64,000 nucleotides of DNA, taken from SHZI01 sp963698405. Its GTDB lineage: Bacteria; Pseudomonadota; Gammaproteobacteria; Steroidobacterales; GCA-2729495. Location: NCBI GenBank assembly GCA_963698405.1, contig CAVOQT010000003.1, forward strand, positions 1-64,000, written 5' to 3'. Below, one piece after another: positions 29,582 to 41,422 of this stretch. Within the stretch, counting starts at the first letter, position 1, and every line of letters begins with the position of its first letter. Position numbers and translations under genes: made by a program. The notes under the pieces are model-generated. The model was given only the letters and a program-made list of their open reading frames with translations. It was not told where the DNA came from and made no database searches.

Positions 29582-30799
29582 ATGGCTGCAGGCGTCGCCA
29601 TCAATCAGGTTGGCTTTAACTGGGAAGGCACTGATACCCGAGGCCACAAGGTCAGGGGCAAGACCATGGCCTCCAGCGAGGCTGCGGTACGCGCCGTGCT
29701 GCGCAAGCAGGGTGTGGTGCCGGTGCGCATCCGCAAGGAATCCACCCTGTTCAAGGGCGGCGGCAAGGTTACCCCCGGCGACATCGCCATCTTCAGCCGC
29801 CAGATCGCCACCATGCTTACCGCTGGCATTCCGCTGGTGCAGGCCTTCGATATCGTCGGTGCCGGACATGACAATCCGGCGATGCAGAAACTGATCCTCG
29901 GTATCCGGGCCGACCTGGAGTCCGGTACCGCGCTCGCCGAAGCACTCGGTCGTCATCCACTGCACTTCGACGATCTGTTCGTCAATCTGGTGACGGCCGG
30001 TGAACAGGCCGGTGCACTCGATACGCTGCTGGACAAGATCGCGACCTACAAGGAAAAGACCGAGGCGATCAAGAAGAAGATCAAGAAAGCCCTGTTCTAT
30101 CCGGCGGCCGTACTGGTGGTCGCCTTCATCGTGACACTGATCCTGCTGATTTTCGTGATCCCCCAGTTCGAATCGCTGTTCAAAGGCTTTGGCGCCGACC
30201 TGCCAGCCTTTACCCGCATGGTGATCAACCTCTCCGAGTTCGTACAGACCAAGGGCTGGGCGGTGGGCCTGATGATCGGCGGTGGTATCGCCTTCTACAG
30301 TTATACGAAGAAGCGTTCGAAGAAGCTGCGTGAGATCGAAGACCGGCTGTTCCTGAAACTGCCGATCGTCGGCTCGATTCTGGTCAAGGCTTCCATCGCA
30401 CGCTTTGCCCGCACGCTGTCCACCATGTTCAGCGCCGGCGTACCGCTGGTCGAGGCATTGCAATCAGTGGCTGGTGCGACCGGCAATATCGTGTACGAGA
30501 AAGCCGTGCTGGCCATGCGCGACGAAGTCTCTACTGGCCAGCGCCTGCAGCGGGCCATGGAAAACACCGGCCTGTTCCCCAACATGGTGATCCAGATGAT
30601 CGCCGTCGGTGAGGAGTCGGGCTCGCTGGATGAAATGTCCTCCAAGGTCGCTGACTTCTACGAGGCGGATGTCGATAACGCCGTGGACAGCATGAGCAGC
30701 CTGCTCGAACCAATGATCATGGCGATTCTCGGCGTGCTGGTCGGCGGCCTGGTCATCGCGATGTACCTGCCGATCTTCAAGATGGGCGCGGTCATCTGA
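29582..30799 (+). CDS. pilC: type IV pilus inner membrane platform protein PilC
   Basis: 405 residues, GspF family, with two repeated T2SSF domains: FSRQIATMLTAGIPLVQAFDIVG (about residue 80) and FARTLSTMFSAGVPLVEALQSVAG (about 280). Transmembrane segments lie near 175-200, 220-240 and the C-terminus (ILGVLVGGLVIAMYLPIFKMG). It anchors the PilB motor at the inner membrane. A GGGG stretch precedes the ATG. Confidence 0.96.
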   Translation: MAAGVAINQVGFNWEGTDTRGHKVRGKTMASSEAAVRAVLRKQGVVPVRIRKESTLFKGGGKVTPGDIAIFSRQIATMLTAGIPLVQAFDIVGAGHDNPAMQKLILGIRADLESGTALAEALGRHPLHFDDLFVNLVTAGEQAGALDTLLDKIATYKEKTEAIKKKIKKALFYPAAVLVVAFIVTLILLIFVIPQFESLFKGFGADLPAFTRMVINLSEFVQTKGWAVGLMIGGGIAFYSYTKKRSKKLREIEDRLFLKLPIVGSILVKASIARFARTLSTMFSAGVPLVEALQSVAGATGNIVYEKAVLAMRDEVSTGQRLQRAMENTGLFPNMVIQMIAVGEESGSLDEMSSKVADFYEADVDNAVDSMSSLLEPMIMAILGVLVGGLVIAMYLPIFKMGAVI

Positions 30800-31710
30800 T
30801 CGAGCCCGGCGCGCTGCAGTCCACCCTGCCACTGGCGGTGGCCTTTGCCGGCCTGCTCGGCCTGCTGGTGGGCAGCTTCCTGAATGTAGTGATCTACCGT
30901 CTGCCGCTCATGATGGAGCGGGAGTGGCGTGAGCAGTGCCAGTCGCTGCTCGACGGCGGCGATGGGACGACGGCCGTGGCACCGGCCGGTGCGACGCCCT
31001 TCAACCTGCTCGTGCCGCGCTCAGGCTGCCCGGCCTGCAAGGCGCCTATCAAGGCACGCCACAACATTCCACTGCTCGGCTGGCTATGGCTGCGCGGCCG
31101 CTGCGCGGCTTGCAGCACTCCGATTCCCGCCCGCTATCCGGTCATCGAGGGCCTTGGCGGCCTGGTCTCCGCCTATCTGGTCTGGCACTTCGGCTTCACA
31201 GTCGATGCCGCAGCGGCGCTTTTGATCAGCTGGGCGTTGATCGCGCTGACGGTGATCGACCTGGATCACCAGCTGCTGCCCGACTCCATCACGATCCCGC
31301 TGCTCTGGGCTGGTCTCATGTTCCAGCTGCTGACCGCACCCCACACAGAGTCGAGTCCATTTGCAGCCAGCCTGGCCGATAGCGTGATCGGCGCTGCCAC
31401 CGGCTATCTGAGCCTCTGGCTCGTGTATCACGGTTTCCGGCTGGTCACCGGCAAGGAAGGCATGGGTTACGGCGACTTCAAGCTGTTTGCGGCGCTGCTC
31501 GCCTGGCTGGGCTACCAGATGTTTCTGCCGATACTGCTGCTCTCCGCACTGAGCGGCACCGTGATCGGCATCGCCCTGATCGCACTGGGGCGGCATGCCC
31601 GCAAGACACCGATTCCGTTCGGACCCTACCTGGCAGCGGCCGGCTTTGTGGCGCTGGTATGGGGCGAGCCGTTGTTGACCGCAGTGCCCTTCCTGCGGAT
31701 CTTCCCCTGA
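30796..31710 (+). CDS. pilD: prepilin leader peptidase / N-methyltransferase PilD
   Basis: Cleaves the PilA leader and methylates the new N-terminus. Present are GLLGLLVGSFLNVVIYRLP, two Cys pairs (CPACKAP, CAACSTP) and the two catalytic Asp motifs (TVIDLDHQLLPDSI and GYGDFKLFAALL), plus eight hydrophobic segments. The first usable standard start is GTG 30838, which truncates the first membrane segment. The open frame continues back to CTG 30796, overlapping the pilC stop as CTGA; reading from there gives the expected N-terminus IEPGALQSTLPLAVAFAG. I annotate that start, but it is uncertain. Confidence 0.9.
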   Translation: MIEPGALQSTLPLAVAFAGLLGLLVGSFLNVVIYRLPLMMEREWREQCQSLLDGGDGTTAVAPAGATPFNLLVPRSGCPACKAPIKARHNIPLLGWLWLRGRCAACSTPIPARYPVIEGLGGLVSAYLVWHFGFTVDAAAALLISWALIALTVIDLDHQLLPDSITIPLLWAGLMFQLLTAPHTESSPFAASLADSVIGAATGYLSLWLVYHGFRLVTGKEGMGYGDFKLFAALLAWLGYQMFLPILLLSALSGTVIGIALIALGRHARKTPIPFGPYLAAAGFVALVWGEPLLTAVPFLRIFP

Positions 31711-31717
31711 CACGACG

Positions 31718-32374
31718 ATGACTGCGCAGCCCCCGGACCCGGCCAACCCTGCAGCTCGCGACTGGGATACCTATCGCGTAGGACTGACCGGTGGCATCGC
31801 CAGCGGCAAGAGCGCCGTGGCAGAGATGTTCGCCGCACTCGGCGTACCGGTGATCGATACCGACCTGATCGCACGCGAGATCGTCCAGCCAGGCTCTCCC
31901 GCCTTGCAGGAGATCCTTGCCGCATTCGGCCCACAGTTACTGCTGCCCGATGGCAACCTCAACCGGGCGGGACTCCGCGCAATCGTCTTCGCCGAGCCAG
32001 AGCGCCGGAAACAGCTGGACGCGATCACCCATCCGCGCATCGGCATGGCGATGGAAACGCGGTGCCGGCAGGCGGGTGGACCCTATCAGCTGCTGGTGGT
32101 ACCCCTGCTCGTGGAGTCGGGCCTCGACCGGCGCGTGGACCGGGTGCTGGTCGTCGATTGCCCGGAACAAGTACAGCTCAGCCGCCTGATGACGCGGGAC
32201 GGCGAAACCGAAGTACACGCGAAACGACTGCTGGCTGCGCAACTCAGCCGCACTGCACGGCTTGCCAGGGCGGACGACGTCATCGACAATTCCAGCAGTC
32301 TGGCTGATACGCAGCAGCGTGTGGCCGTGCTTGATGCAAGCTACCGCAAGCAGGCCGGTATGGCCGCACACTGA
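31718..32374 (+). CDS. coaE: dephospho-CoA kinase
   Basis: Final step of coenzyme A synthesis. 218 residues with P-loop GLTGGIASGKSAVAEMF, DTDLIAREIV, and LVVPLLVESGLDRRVDRVLVVDC. It begins eight bases after pilD; coaE next to pilD is a conserved gammaproteobacterial arrangement. Confidence 0.95.
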   Translation: MTAQPPDPANPAARDWDTYRVGLTGGIASGKSAVAEMFAALGVPVIDTDLIAREIVQPGSPALQEILAAFGPQLLLPDGNLNRAGLRAIVFAEPERRKQLDAITHPRIGMAMETRCRQAGGPYQLLVVPLLVESGLDRRVDRVLVVDCPEQVQLSRLMTRDGETEVHAKRLLAAQLSRTARLARADDVIDNSSSLADTQQRVAVLDASYRKQAGMAAH

Positions 32375-32483
32375 AGAGCGCGCAGCTCCGGCAGCGGAGT
32401 ACAGCAGACAGCATTTGCCCTTGCCCGGTCGGGTGGCGCAGAATGCCGGGAAAACAACGGCTACGGACTGAAACCGTCCATTC

Positions 32484-33290
32484 ATGGTTAGCATTCCAGG
32501 CGCAGATTTTCAGCAGCCTTCCACATCCGGTTTCTCGGGGCTCTACGAACAGCCCCTGAGCGAACGGATGCGTACCCTGCTGCGCCTCGAATTTCTCTAC
32601 CAGCAACTCTGTTTCAATATTGAACAGCCCTCCGAATGGGGCAGCCGTGCAGCGATCACCAGCCTGCTCGATATCGTCACGATTCTCGGTCGTGGCGATG
32701 TGCGCGGCGATGTCCTCAAGGAACTCGAGCGTCAGATTGCCATTTACGATCGCTATCAGAATATGGCCGGTATCGATGAAGCCCGCCTGAAGCGCGTACT
32801 GCGCAACCTGCAGGAACTGCGCCAGAAACTGTTTGCGGTTGGCTCGCAGTTCCTGCAACCGATCCGTGACAGTGAGTTTCTGGCAGCGGTCAAACACCGC
32901 AGTGCGATTCCGGGTGGCACCTGTGAATTCGACCTGCCTGACTATGCCCACTGGCTGGGCCATCCCTACGAACTGCGGGTAGCCGACATCGAACGCTGGA
33001 TCGTCAACCTGCGGCCGCTCTGCGACAGCATCGCGGAACTACTCTGGCTATTGCGTGAGAGCGGACAAAGCTCTGAACAGGTGGCGGTCAACGGCGTGTA
33101 TCAACACGGCATGGTTGGCGAAGGTACAGCAGGCCTGCTACGCATTGCCCTGCAGCCCGGCATGAGCCTCTACCCCGAAATCAGCGGCAGCCACCACCGC
33201 TTTACCGTGCGCTTCATGCAGTGGCCGGATGCCAGTCAACGCCCGGTGCAGATCAACAAGGACGTGCATTTCCGTTTGATGATTTGTTGA
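32484..33290 (+). CDS. zapD: cell division protein ZapD
   Basis: 268 residues of the DUF1342/ZapD family, which cross-links FtsZ filaments: YEQPLSERMRTLLRLEFLYQQ, RQIAIYDRYQNMAGIDEARL, and the C-terminal YPEISGSHHRFTVRFMQW. It follows coaE as in E. coli (coaE-zapD), but the small yacG gene usually next is not seen here: mutT faces it instead. Confidence 0.95.
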   Translation: MVSIPGADFQQPSTSGFSGLYEQPLSERMRTLLRLEFLYQQLCFNIEQPSEWGSRAAITSLLDIVTILGRGDVRGDVLKELERQIAIYDRYQNMAGIDEARLKRVLRNLQELRQKLFAVGSQFLQPIRDSEFLAAVKHRSAIPGGTCEFDLPDYAHWLGHPYELRVADIERWIVNLRPLCDSIAELLWLLRESGQSSEQVAVNGVYQHGMVGEGTAGLLRIALQPGMSLYPEISGSHHRFTVRFMQWPDASQRPVQINKDVHFRLMIC

Positions 33291-33294
33291 TGCG

Positions 33295-33357
33295 GTAGGA
33301 GCGGCTTCAGCCGCGATTCCATATCGGGTCAGTGATCGCGGATAAATCCGCTCCTAC
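33295..33357. repeat. palindromic repeat, class A forward arm with a variant reverse arm
   Basis: Forward arm 33295-33317 and reverse arm 33335-33357. The reverse arm has a third internal stem, GCGGAT-AA-ATCCGC, whose two changes are again compensatory. It begins four bases after the zapD TGA. The converging mutT gene reads through the reverse arm for its last ten or so codons. Confidence 0.87.
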
Positions 33358-33757
33358 CCAGCAACGCAGCAGCAATCGGCAGATCGGCCTCCAGCAAGCC
33401 GGCCGTAGCCAGTTCCTCAACCGCTACCCAGCGCAAGGGCTGTCCCTCCAGACCCTGTGCTTCACCCGAGTAGTCACTGACTTCAAACACATGCAGCTCG
33501 ACCACCCGTTCCGGGTAGCTGTGGCGGTAGCTCATCAGTGGCGAAGCGGCTGATACCTGTATACCGATCTCTTCGGCCAGCTCGCGGCAGAGCGCCTGTA
33601 GCGGCGATTCACCAGCCTGGAGCTTGCCGCCCGGAAATTCCCAGAAGCCGCCCACATGCCCGCCGGGCGGGCGCTGGGCGATCAGCACGCGGCCAGCCGC
33701 ATCGCGCAGCACACCAGCTGCGACCAGAATCAGTGTTGCCGACTTCAACCCGGACAA
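33329..33757 (-). CDS. mutT: Nudix hydrolase, MutT family (8-oxo-dGTP diphosphatase)
   Basis: 142 residues. The Nudix box is GGKLQAGESPLQALCRELAEEIGI (GX5EX7REUXEEXGU). It removes oxidised dGTP from the nucleotide pool. The C-terminal residues LLGRSGFIRDH are encoded by a palindromic repeat and would not be expected in the ancestral protein. The secA gene is upstream on the same strand, the usual secA-mutT neighbourhood. Confidence 0.9.
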   Translation of the reverse strand: MSGLKSATLILVAAGVLRDAAGRVLIAQRPPGGHVGGFWEFPGGKLQAGESPLQALCRELAEEIGIQVSAASPLMSYRHSYPERVVELHVFEVSDYSGEAQGLEGQPLRWVAVEELATAGLLEADLPIAAALLGRSGFIRDH

Positions 33758-33781
33758 ACGGGAGGCCTCAGGGTGCCGACC

Positions 33782-36577
<2,796 letters not shown>

Positions 36578-36718
36578 AATATGTTCCTCCCCAGCCAGCG
36601 CGGGATGTCATGCCCGGGCCCGGGATCATTGCCTAAAAGTTGAGTACCGCTCAGTGCGGTGGTGACGCATTCTAACAGGCGATTTCTGCCGGAGCGGCAT
36701 CGCTGCAGACGGGGAATA

Positions 36719-37498
36719 TCAGGCCCTTTTGGGAACGAAACGGGCCGGATTCATATGACGGCCCTGATACAGCACTTCAAAATGCAGATGCGTGCCGGTT
36801 GCCCTGCCGGTCGCACCCATCAGGGCGATGGTCTGGCCGGGCTTTACATAGTCGCCCAGGCTCACGAAATTGGAGGCATTGTGGCCATATCGGGTGATCC
36901 AGCCGTTGCCATGATCGATCTCGATCAGATTGCCATAGCCCCGCAGCGGCCCTGACCAGGTCACCACGCCGGGAGCAACCGCCAGAATCACGCTGTTGAC
37001 CGGACCGGCAAAATCCAGGCCGCGATGCATGGCCGGGTCACCGGTGAACGGATCGGTCCGCTGACCGTAGTGACTGGAAACCCACCCGCCAACCACTGGC
37101 CGGGCCAGCCGGGCTGCAAACGGCTCAGGAACTGTGGTGCGGTTGAAGGCCAGGGCCGCCAGACGTGCCCGTGGAGCCATTGGCGGCTGGATCGATTCAG
37201 CTTCTTCCGGACCACCTGCGGGCATGGCCGGGGGGATCGCGGCTGAAGCCACTCCTACCGGTGTCTGAATGCTGGCGTAGAGACAACCGAAACCGAAACC
37301 CATGCCGCCCAACACCAGGGCGACGCCAGCACCCAGCAGCACAGGCAGTAGCTGTGCGGTGCGTGACGCTGCGGTGTGTGGAACCGTGCCCAACGGCAAA
37401 CCCCTGAGAAAAACCGGCCAGACACTGATGTGACTGGAGCATAAACTATGCCCCACGCAACCAGGCTGGGCAAGGAACGGCGCACAGGCTCGCACCAC
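36719..37498 (-). CDS. M23 family metallopeptidase, with a translated repeat arm
   Basis: LytM-type peptidase domain at the C-terminus: HYGQRTDPFTGDPAMHRGLDFAG with HxxxD metal ligands and GNGWITRYGHNASNFVSLGD then GATGRATGTHLHFEVLYQG with the HxH motif. Cleaves peptidoglycan cross-links or acts in division control. An N-terminal membrane segment (LLPVLLGAGVALVLGG) is followed by PVGVASAAIPPA, encoded by a single class A repeat arm (37236-37258). The start is uncertain: the longest reading overlaps the dciA region; a TTG near 37395 with an AGGGG seven bases upstream is an alternative. The position beside secA is common in this group. Confidence 0.85.
   Translation of the reverse strand: MVRACAPFLAQPGCVGHSLCSSHISVWPVFLRGLPLGTVPHTAASRTAQLLPVLLGAGVALVLGGMGFGFGCLYASIQTPVGVASAAIPPAMPAGGPEEAESIQPPMAPRARLAALAFNRTTVPEPFAARLARPVVGGWVSSHYGQRTDPFTGDPAMHRGLDFAGPVNSVILAVAPGVVTWSGPLRGYGNLIEIDHGNGWITRYGHNASNFVSLGDYVKPGQTIALMGATGRATGTHLHFEVLYQGRHMNPARFVPKRA
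37236..37258 (-). repeat. single class A palindromic repeat arm inside the M23 gene
   Basis: Identical to the class A arm except for one base. It is read in frame as VGVASAAI. No second arm is visible, so this copy is a half-element or a decayed pair. Confidence 0.8.
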
Positions 37499-37501
37499 AA
37501 G

Positions 37502-37837
37502 ATGAGCGACACATCACGAAATCAGCCACGTTCACTCGGCACCCTGTTTACCGAGGTCAAGGCACTGGGCGCGCTGGCCACGGCCGCCGAGCGGCATATC
37601 GATCTGGCAACGCTGGTGCGCACTGCACTCGGGGAACCGCTTGGACAGTACGTATCAGCCTGCAACCTGAGGCCGGATGGCACCGTGGTCGTGACGGCTG
37701 CGAACCCTGAATGGGCCGCACGGCTGCGCTTCGAGGCTGAAACCGTACTCAGCACCTGCCGCAGCCAATTCCCGGCTGCCAGCCGGGTCAGGGTACGGGT
37801 AGGGACGAATCAGACGGCGCCGACCGGCACCGGGTAG
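37502..37837 (+). CDS. dciA: DUF721 protein, DciA-like replicative helicase loader
   Basis: 111 residues of the DUF721 family: LGTLFTEVKALGALATAAERHIDLATLVRTALG, then the KH-like fold with VVTAANPEWAARLRFEAETVL. DciA loads or stimulates DnaB in bacteria without DnaC. The start ATG 37502 avoids overlap with the divergent M23 gene. The 3' end overlaps the convergent lpxC by 28 bases, as often seen for the dciA/lpxC pair. Confidence 0.8.
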   Translation: MSDTSRNQPRSLGTLFTEVKALGALATAAERHIDLATLVRTALGEPLGQYVSACNLRPDGTVVVTAANPEWAARLRFEAETVLSTCRSQFPAASRVRVRVGTNQTAPTGTG

Positions 37838-38718
37838 AAAATCGGCGCGGCACGCTGCTCGTCGAAGCTGACCATCTCCCAGGCCGAGGCATCGGCATGC
37901 AGTGCACGCAGCAACTTGTTGTTGAGTGCATGGCCGGACTTCACGGCGGTCAGTTCACCGACCAGACAGTGCCCGAGCAGGTAGATATCGCCAACCGCAT
38001 CGAGGATCTTGTGTTTGACAAACTCATCCTCAAAACGCAGGCCATCCTCGTTGAGGATGCGAAAATCGTCGAGCACGATCGCATTGTCCATGCTGCCACC
38101 GAGCGTCAACTGACGGGTACGCAGCATCTCGATATCCCGTGCGAAACCGAAAGTCCGCGCGCGGGAAATCTCTTTCAGGAATGCAGTGGTGGAAAAATCG
38201 ACCGTCGCCATCTGGCTGTGGCGGCGAAAAACCGGATGGTCGAAATCGATGCGGAAGTTGACCTTCAGGCCAGGGTAGGGTTTCAGCTCGGCCGACTTGT
38301 CGCCTTCTTCGACACGCACGGTCTTGCGTACGCGTATGAAGCGCTTTGCTGCATTCTGCTCGGCGATACCCGCCGACTGCAGCAGGAACACGAACGGCGC
38401 TGCACTGCCATCCATGATCGGCACCTCGGGAGCACTGAGGTCGACATAGGCGTTATCGATACCGAGGCCGGAAAAGGCGGCCATGAGGTGTTCGATGGTG
38501 GCTACCTTGACCGCACCCTGCACCAGGGTGGTGCCCAGCATCGTTTCACCGACACTGAATGCATCGGCCTTGATATCAACTGGCGGATCGAGGTCGAGAC
38601 GACGAAAAACGATACCGGTGTTCTCAGCCGCCGGGCGCAGGGTCATGAACACCTTGCGGCCGGTATGCAGGCCTACACCGGTGGCCCGAATGGCTGTTTT
38701 CAGCGTGCGTTGTTTCAA
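37810..38718 (-). CDS. lpxC: UDP-3-O-acyl-N-acetylglucosamine deacetylase
   Basis: Committed step of lipid A synthesis, zinc-dependent. 302 residues: TGVGLHTGRKVFMTLRPA, TIEHLMAAFSGLGIDNAYVDL (zinc His), FVKHKILDAVGDIYLLGH (second zinc His and Asp) and KSGHALNNKLLRAL. It lies after ftsZ as in most gammaproteobacteria. A palindrome GCGAACT-GT-AGTTCGC (38756-38771) is in its leader; its role is unclear. Confidence 0.97.
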   Translation of the reverse strand: MKQRTLKTAIRATGVGLHTGRKVFMTLRPAAENTGIVFRRLDLDPPVDIKADAFSVGETMLGTTLVQGAVKVATIEHLMAAFSGLGIDNAYVDLSAPEVPIMDGSAAPFVFLLQSAGIAEQNAAKRFIRVRKTVRVEEGDKSAELKPYPGLKVNFRIDFDHPVFRRHSQMATVDFSTTAFLKEISRARTFGFARDIEMLRTRQLTLGGSMDNAIVLDDFRILNEDGLRFEDEFVKHKILDAVGDIYLLGHCLVGELTAVKSGHALNNKLLRALHADASAWEMVSFDEQRAAPIFYPVPVGAV

Positions 38719-38755
38719 AATCGGCTCCCCTCGGTTACCCGACTGACCGTGAGCA

Positions 38756-38771
38756 GCGAACTACAGTTCGC
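38756..38771. repeat. 16-base palindrome upstream of lpxC
   Basis: Perfect inverted repeat with a two-base centre, 38 bases ahead of the lpxC ATG, in a 220-base gap to ftsZ. It could be an operator or a leader hairpin. A second hairpin, CCGGGCCTCAAGCCCGG (38889-38905), lies nearer the ftsZ stop but has no T-run. Otherwise I see nothing else I can name in the gap. Confidence 0.55.
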
Positions 38772-38938
38772 ATAACACACTGAAAAATAACAATTAAATA
38801 AATGGCCCGCCCATGCGAAGCGCAGCGCGGACACAAAAACCCGCACGCACCGTACCACAGCCTGTCAAAACCGTGCAATGGCGCCGGTCCGGGCCTCAAG
38901 CCCGGCAGCCCGGCGCTACTGCGCCCACCAGCCCCGCG

Positions 38939-40138
38939 TCAGTCCGCCTGCCGGCGCAAAAATGCCGGTACATCGAGCAGATCAAAGGAAGTCTCGCCGG
39001 CATCGCTCAACTGATCGCCAACCGCCCGCTTGCGCATCCAGGCCGGTTGATCGTAGCTGCCATAGGCTGCTGCCGAATCCACCACCGCCTCACGGCCACC
39101 ACGCGCAGCACTCTCTTCTTGCCGCGGCGCCACCGCCGTCGTCTGTGGTACCACGCGGATTATCGGCTGCTGACGCACCGCCGGCTGGCCAAGACCCGTG
39201 GCTACCACGGTCACGCGGATCATATCGCCCATCTCCGGATCGATGACCGTACCGATCACCACCGTCGCGTCCTCAGAAGCACAGTGCTTGACTGCCTCGC
39301 CCACCTGGTTGAACTCGCCGATGGACAGGTTCTCGCCACCGGTGACGTTGACGAGAATGCCACGCGCACCTGAGAGGTTGATGTCCTCAAGCAACGGACT
39401 GGAAATCGCCGCTTCTGCCGCTTCCCTGGCACGATCCGGGCCACGCGCCGAACCGGAGCCCATCATCGCCATGCCCATCTCGGACATCACGGTGCGGACG
39501 TCGGCAAAGTCCACGTTGATCAGGCCCGGCCGGGTAATCAGCTCGGCGATACCCTGCACTGCACCCTGCAGCACTTCGTTGGCTGCCTTGAAAGCATCCA
39601 GCAGCGTGGTCTCCATGCCCAGCACCGACAGCAGCTTTTCGTTGGGGATGGTGATCAGCGAATCGACATACTTGGCCAGTTCCGCAATGCCCTGGTCGGC
39701 GATCATCAGACGCTTCTTGCCTTCCATCGCAAAGGGCTTGGTCACCACGGCAACCGTCAGGATGCCGAGTTCCCGCGCCACCTGGGCAACGATCGGTGCG
39801 GCACCAGTGCCGGTACCGCCACCGAGACCTGCGGTGATGAACAGCATGTCCGCACCTTCGATGACCTCGATGATGCGATCCCGGTCTTCCATGGCGGCCT
39901 GTCGGCCGACATCCGGATTCGCTCCGGCACCCAGTCCTTTGGTGATATTGCAACCGATCTGCAGGGCGGTACGGACGTTCGAGGTCCGCAATGCCTGTGC
40001 ATCGGTATTGCAACAGATGAAGTCCACACCATCGATCCCGGTGCTCACCATGTGCCGCACAGCGTTACCGCCGCCGCCGCCCACACCAAGCACCTTGATG
40101 ACCGCGTTCTGACTGCCCGCATCCATCAGTTCAAACAT
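38939..40138 (-). CDS. ftsZ: cell division GTPase FtsZ
   Basis: Tubulin homologue forming the Z ring. 399 residues: VLGVGGGGGNAVRHM, the tubulin signature GGGTGTGAAPIVAQ, T7 loop NVDFADVRTVM, and the conserved C-terminal peptide LDVPAFLRRQAD that binds FtsA, ZipA and ZapD. Preceded by ftsA after 48 bases. Confidence 0.98.
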   Translation of the reverse strand: MFELMDAGSQNAVIKVLGVGGGGGNAVRHMVSTGIDGVDFICCNTDAQALRTSNVRTALQIGCNITKGLGAGANPDVGRQAAMEDRDRIIEVIEGADMLFITAGLGGGTGTGAAPIVAQVARELGILTVAVVTKPFAMEGKKRLMIADQGIAELAKYVDSLITIPNEKLLSVLGMETTLLDAFKAANEVLQGAVQGIAELITRPGLINVDFADVRTVMSEMGMAMMGSGSARGPDRAREAAEAAISSPLLEDINLSGARGILVNVTGGENLSIGEFNQVGEAVKHCASEDATVVIGTVIDPEMGDMIRVTVVATGLGQPAVRQQPIIRVVPQTTAVAPRQEESAARGGREAVVDSAAAYGSYDQPAWMRKRAVGDQLSDAGETSFDLLDVPAFLRRQAD

Positions 40139-40186
40139 TTTTCCGTCTCCCGTAGTTAATGACTGGCGACAACAACAATCCGTAAA

Positions 40187-41422
40187 TCAGAAATTCCCCT
40201 GGAACCAGCTCTTCATCCGGCCCCAAACCTCACGCAACCCCGCTCCAACCGGTGCATCCGCAGCCAGCCGTATCGCCTGGCTTCTTGCGTAGACCAGCAA
40301 TCCGATGCCCGTCGAGTGAATCGGATTGCGGACCACGTCACCGAGGCCGCGCACGTACTGCGGAACGCCGAGGCGTACCGGCATGTGAAAGACCTCTTCT
40401 GCAAGTTCAACCGCGCCTTCCATCTTGGCGCTGCCACCGGTCAGCACGATGCCGGCAGCGATCATGTTCTCGAAGCCGCTGCGACGCAGTTCGTCGCGAA
40501 TCAGACCAAACAGTTCCTCGTAACGCGGCTCGACAACCTCGGCCAGCGTCTGACGGGCAAGCCGCCGGGGTGGCCGATCGCCCACACTCGGCACCTCGAT
40601 GGTTTCATCGACGTTGGCGAGCTGCGACAGCGCACATGCGTACTTGATCTTGATTTCCTCGGCGTACTGGGTTGGCGTACGCATCGAAATCGCGATGTCA
40701 TTCGTCACCTGGTCACCGGCAATCGGGATGACTGCGGTGTGGCGGATCGCACCATTGTTGAATACCGCGATATCAGTGGTGCCGCCACCGATATCGACCA
40801 GACAGATACCGAGTTCCTTCTCGTCGTCGGTCAATACGGCATAACTGGAGGCCAGCTGCTCGAGGACAATGTCCTCGACTTCAAGCCCGCAGCGCTGCAC
40901 GCACTTGACGATGTTCTGCGCAGCACTGGCCGCACCGGTCACCATGTGCACGCGTGCCTCAAGGCGCACGCCAGACATGCCGATCGGTTCGCGGATGCCC
41001 TCCTGCCCGTCGATGATGAATTCCTGGGGCAGGACGTGCAGGATTTTCTGGTCAGCCGGAATGGCGACGGCGCGCGCCGCATCGATCACGCGATCCACAT
41101 CGCTCTGGGTGACCTCGCGGTCACGGATCGCCACGATGCCGTGCGAGTTGAGACTGCGGACATGACTGCCGGCGATACCTGCATAGACCTGGCTGATATC
41201 GCAGCCGGCCATCAGCTCGGCCTCTTCGACGGCGCGCTGGATAGAGGCAACCGTGGACTCGATATTCACGACCACGCCCTTCTTCAGTCCGCGTGAGGGC
41301 TGCATGCCAAAACCGATCACTTCGATCTGGTTGTCGTCCTGCAGCTCGCCCACGATCGCGACGACCTTCGAGGTACCGATATCGAGCCCTACGATGATGC
41401 GCTTGTCGTCCTTCCTAGACAT
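40187..41422 (-). CDS. ftsA: cell division protein FtsA
   Basis: Actin-like membrane anchor of FtsZ. 411 residues from ATG 41422 (MSRKDDKRIIVGLDIGTSKVV). Phosphate 1 motif GLDIGTSKV, the SHS2 (1C) domain, phosphate 2 ICLVDIGGGTTDIAVF, and the C-terminal amphipathic helix RMKSWFQGNF. A longer in-frame start at 41539 would lie inside ftsQ. It overlaps the ftsQ end by eight bases. Confidence 0.97.
   Translation of the reverse strand: MSRKDDKRIIVGLDIGTSKVVAIVGELQDDNQIEVIGFGMQPSRGLKKGVVVNIESTVASIQRAVEEAELMAGCDISQVYAGIAGSHVRSLNSHGIVAIRDREVTQSDVDRVIDAARAVAIPADQKILHVLPQEFIIDGQEGIREPIGMSGVRLEARVHMVTGAASAAQNIVKCVQRCGLEVEDIVLEQLASSYAVLTDDEKELGICLVDIGGGTTDIAVFNNGAIRHTAVIPIAGDQVTNDIAISMRTPTQYAEEIKIKYACALSQLANVDETIEVPSVGDRPPRRLARQTLAEVVEPRYEELFGLIRDELRRSGFENMIAAGIVLTGGSAKMEGAVELAEEVFHMPVRLGVPQYVRGLGDVVRNPIHSTGIGLLVYARSQAIRLAADAPVGAGLREVWGRMKSWFQGNF

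Noticed and set aside
36578..36718. SecM-like leader peptide ahead of secA
   Set aside because: No short reading with an arrest motif or ribosome binding site is visible in the gap.
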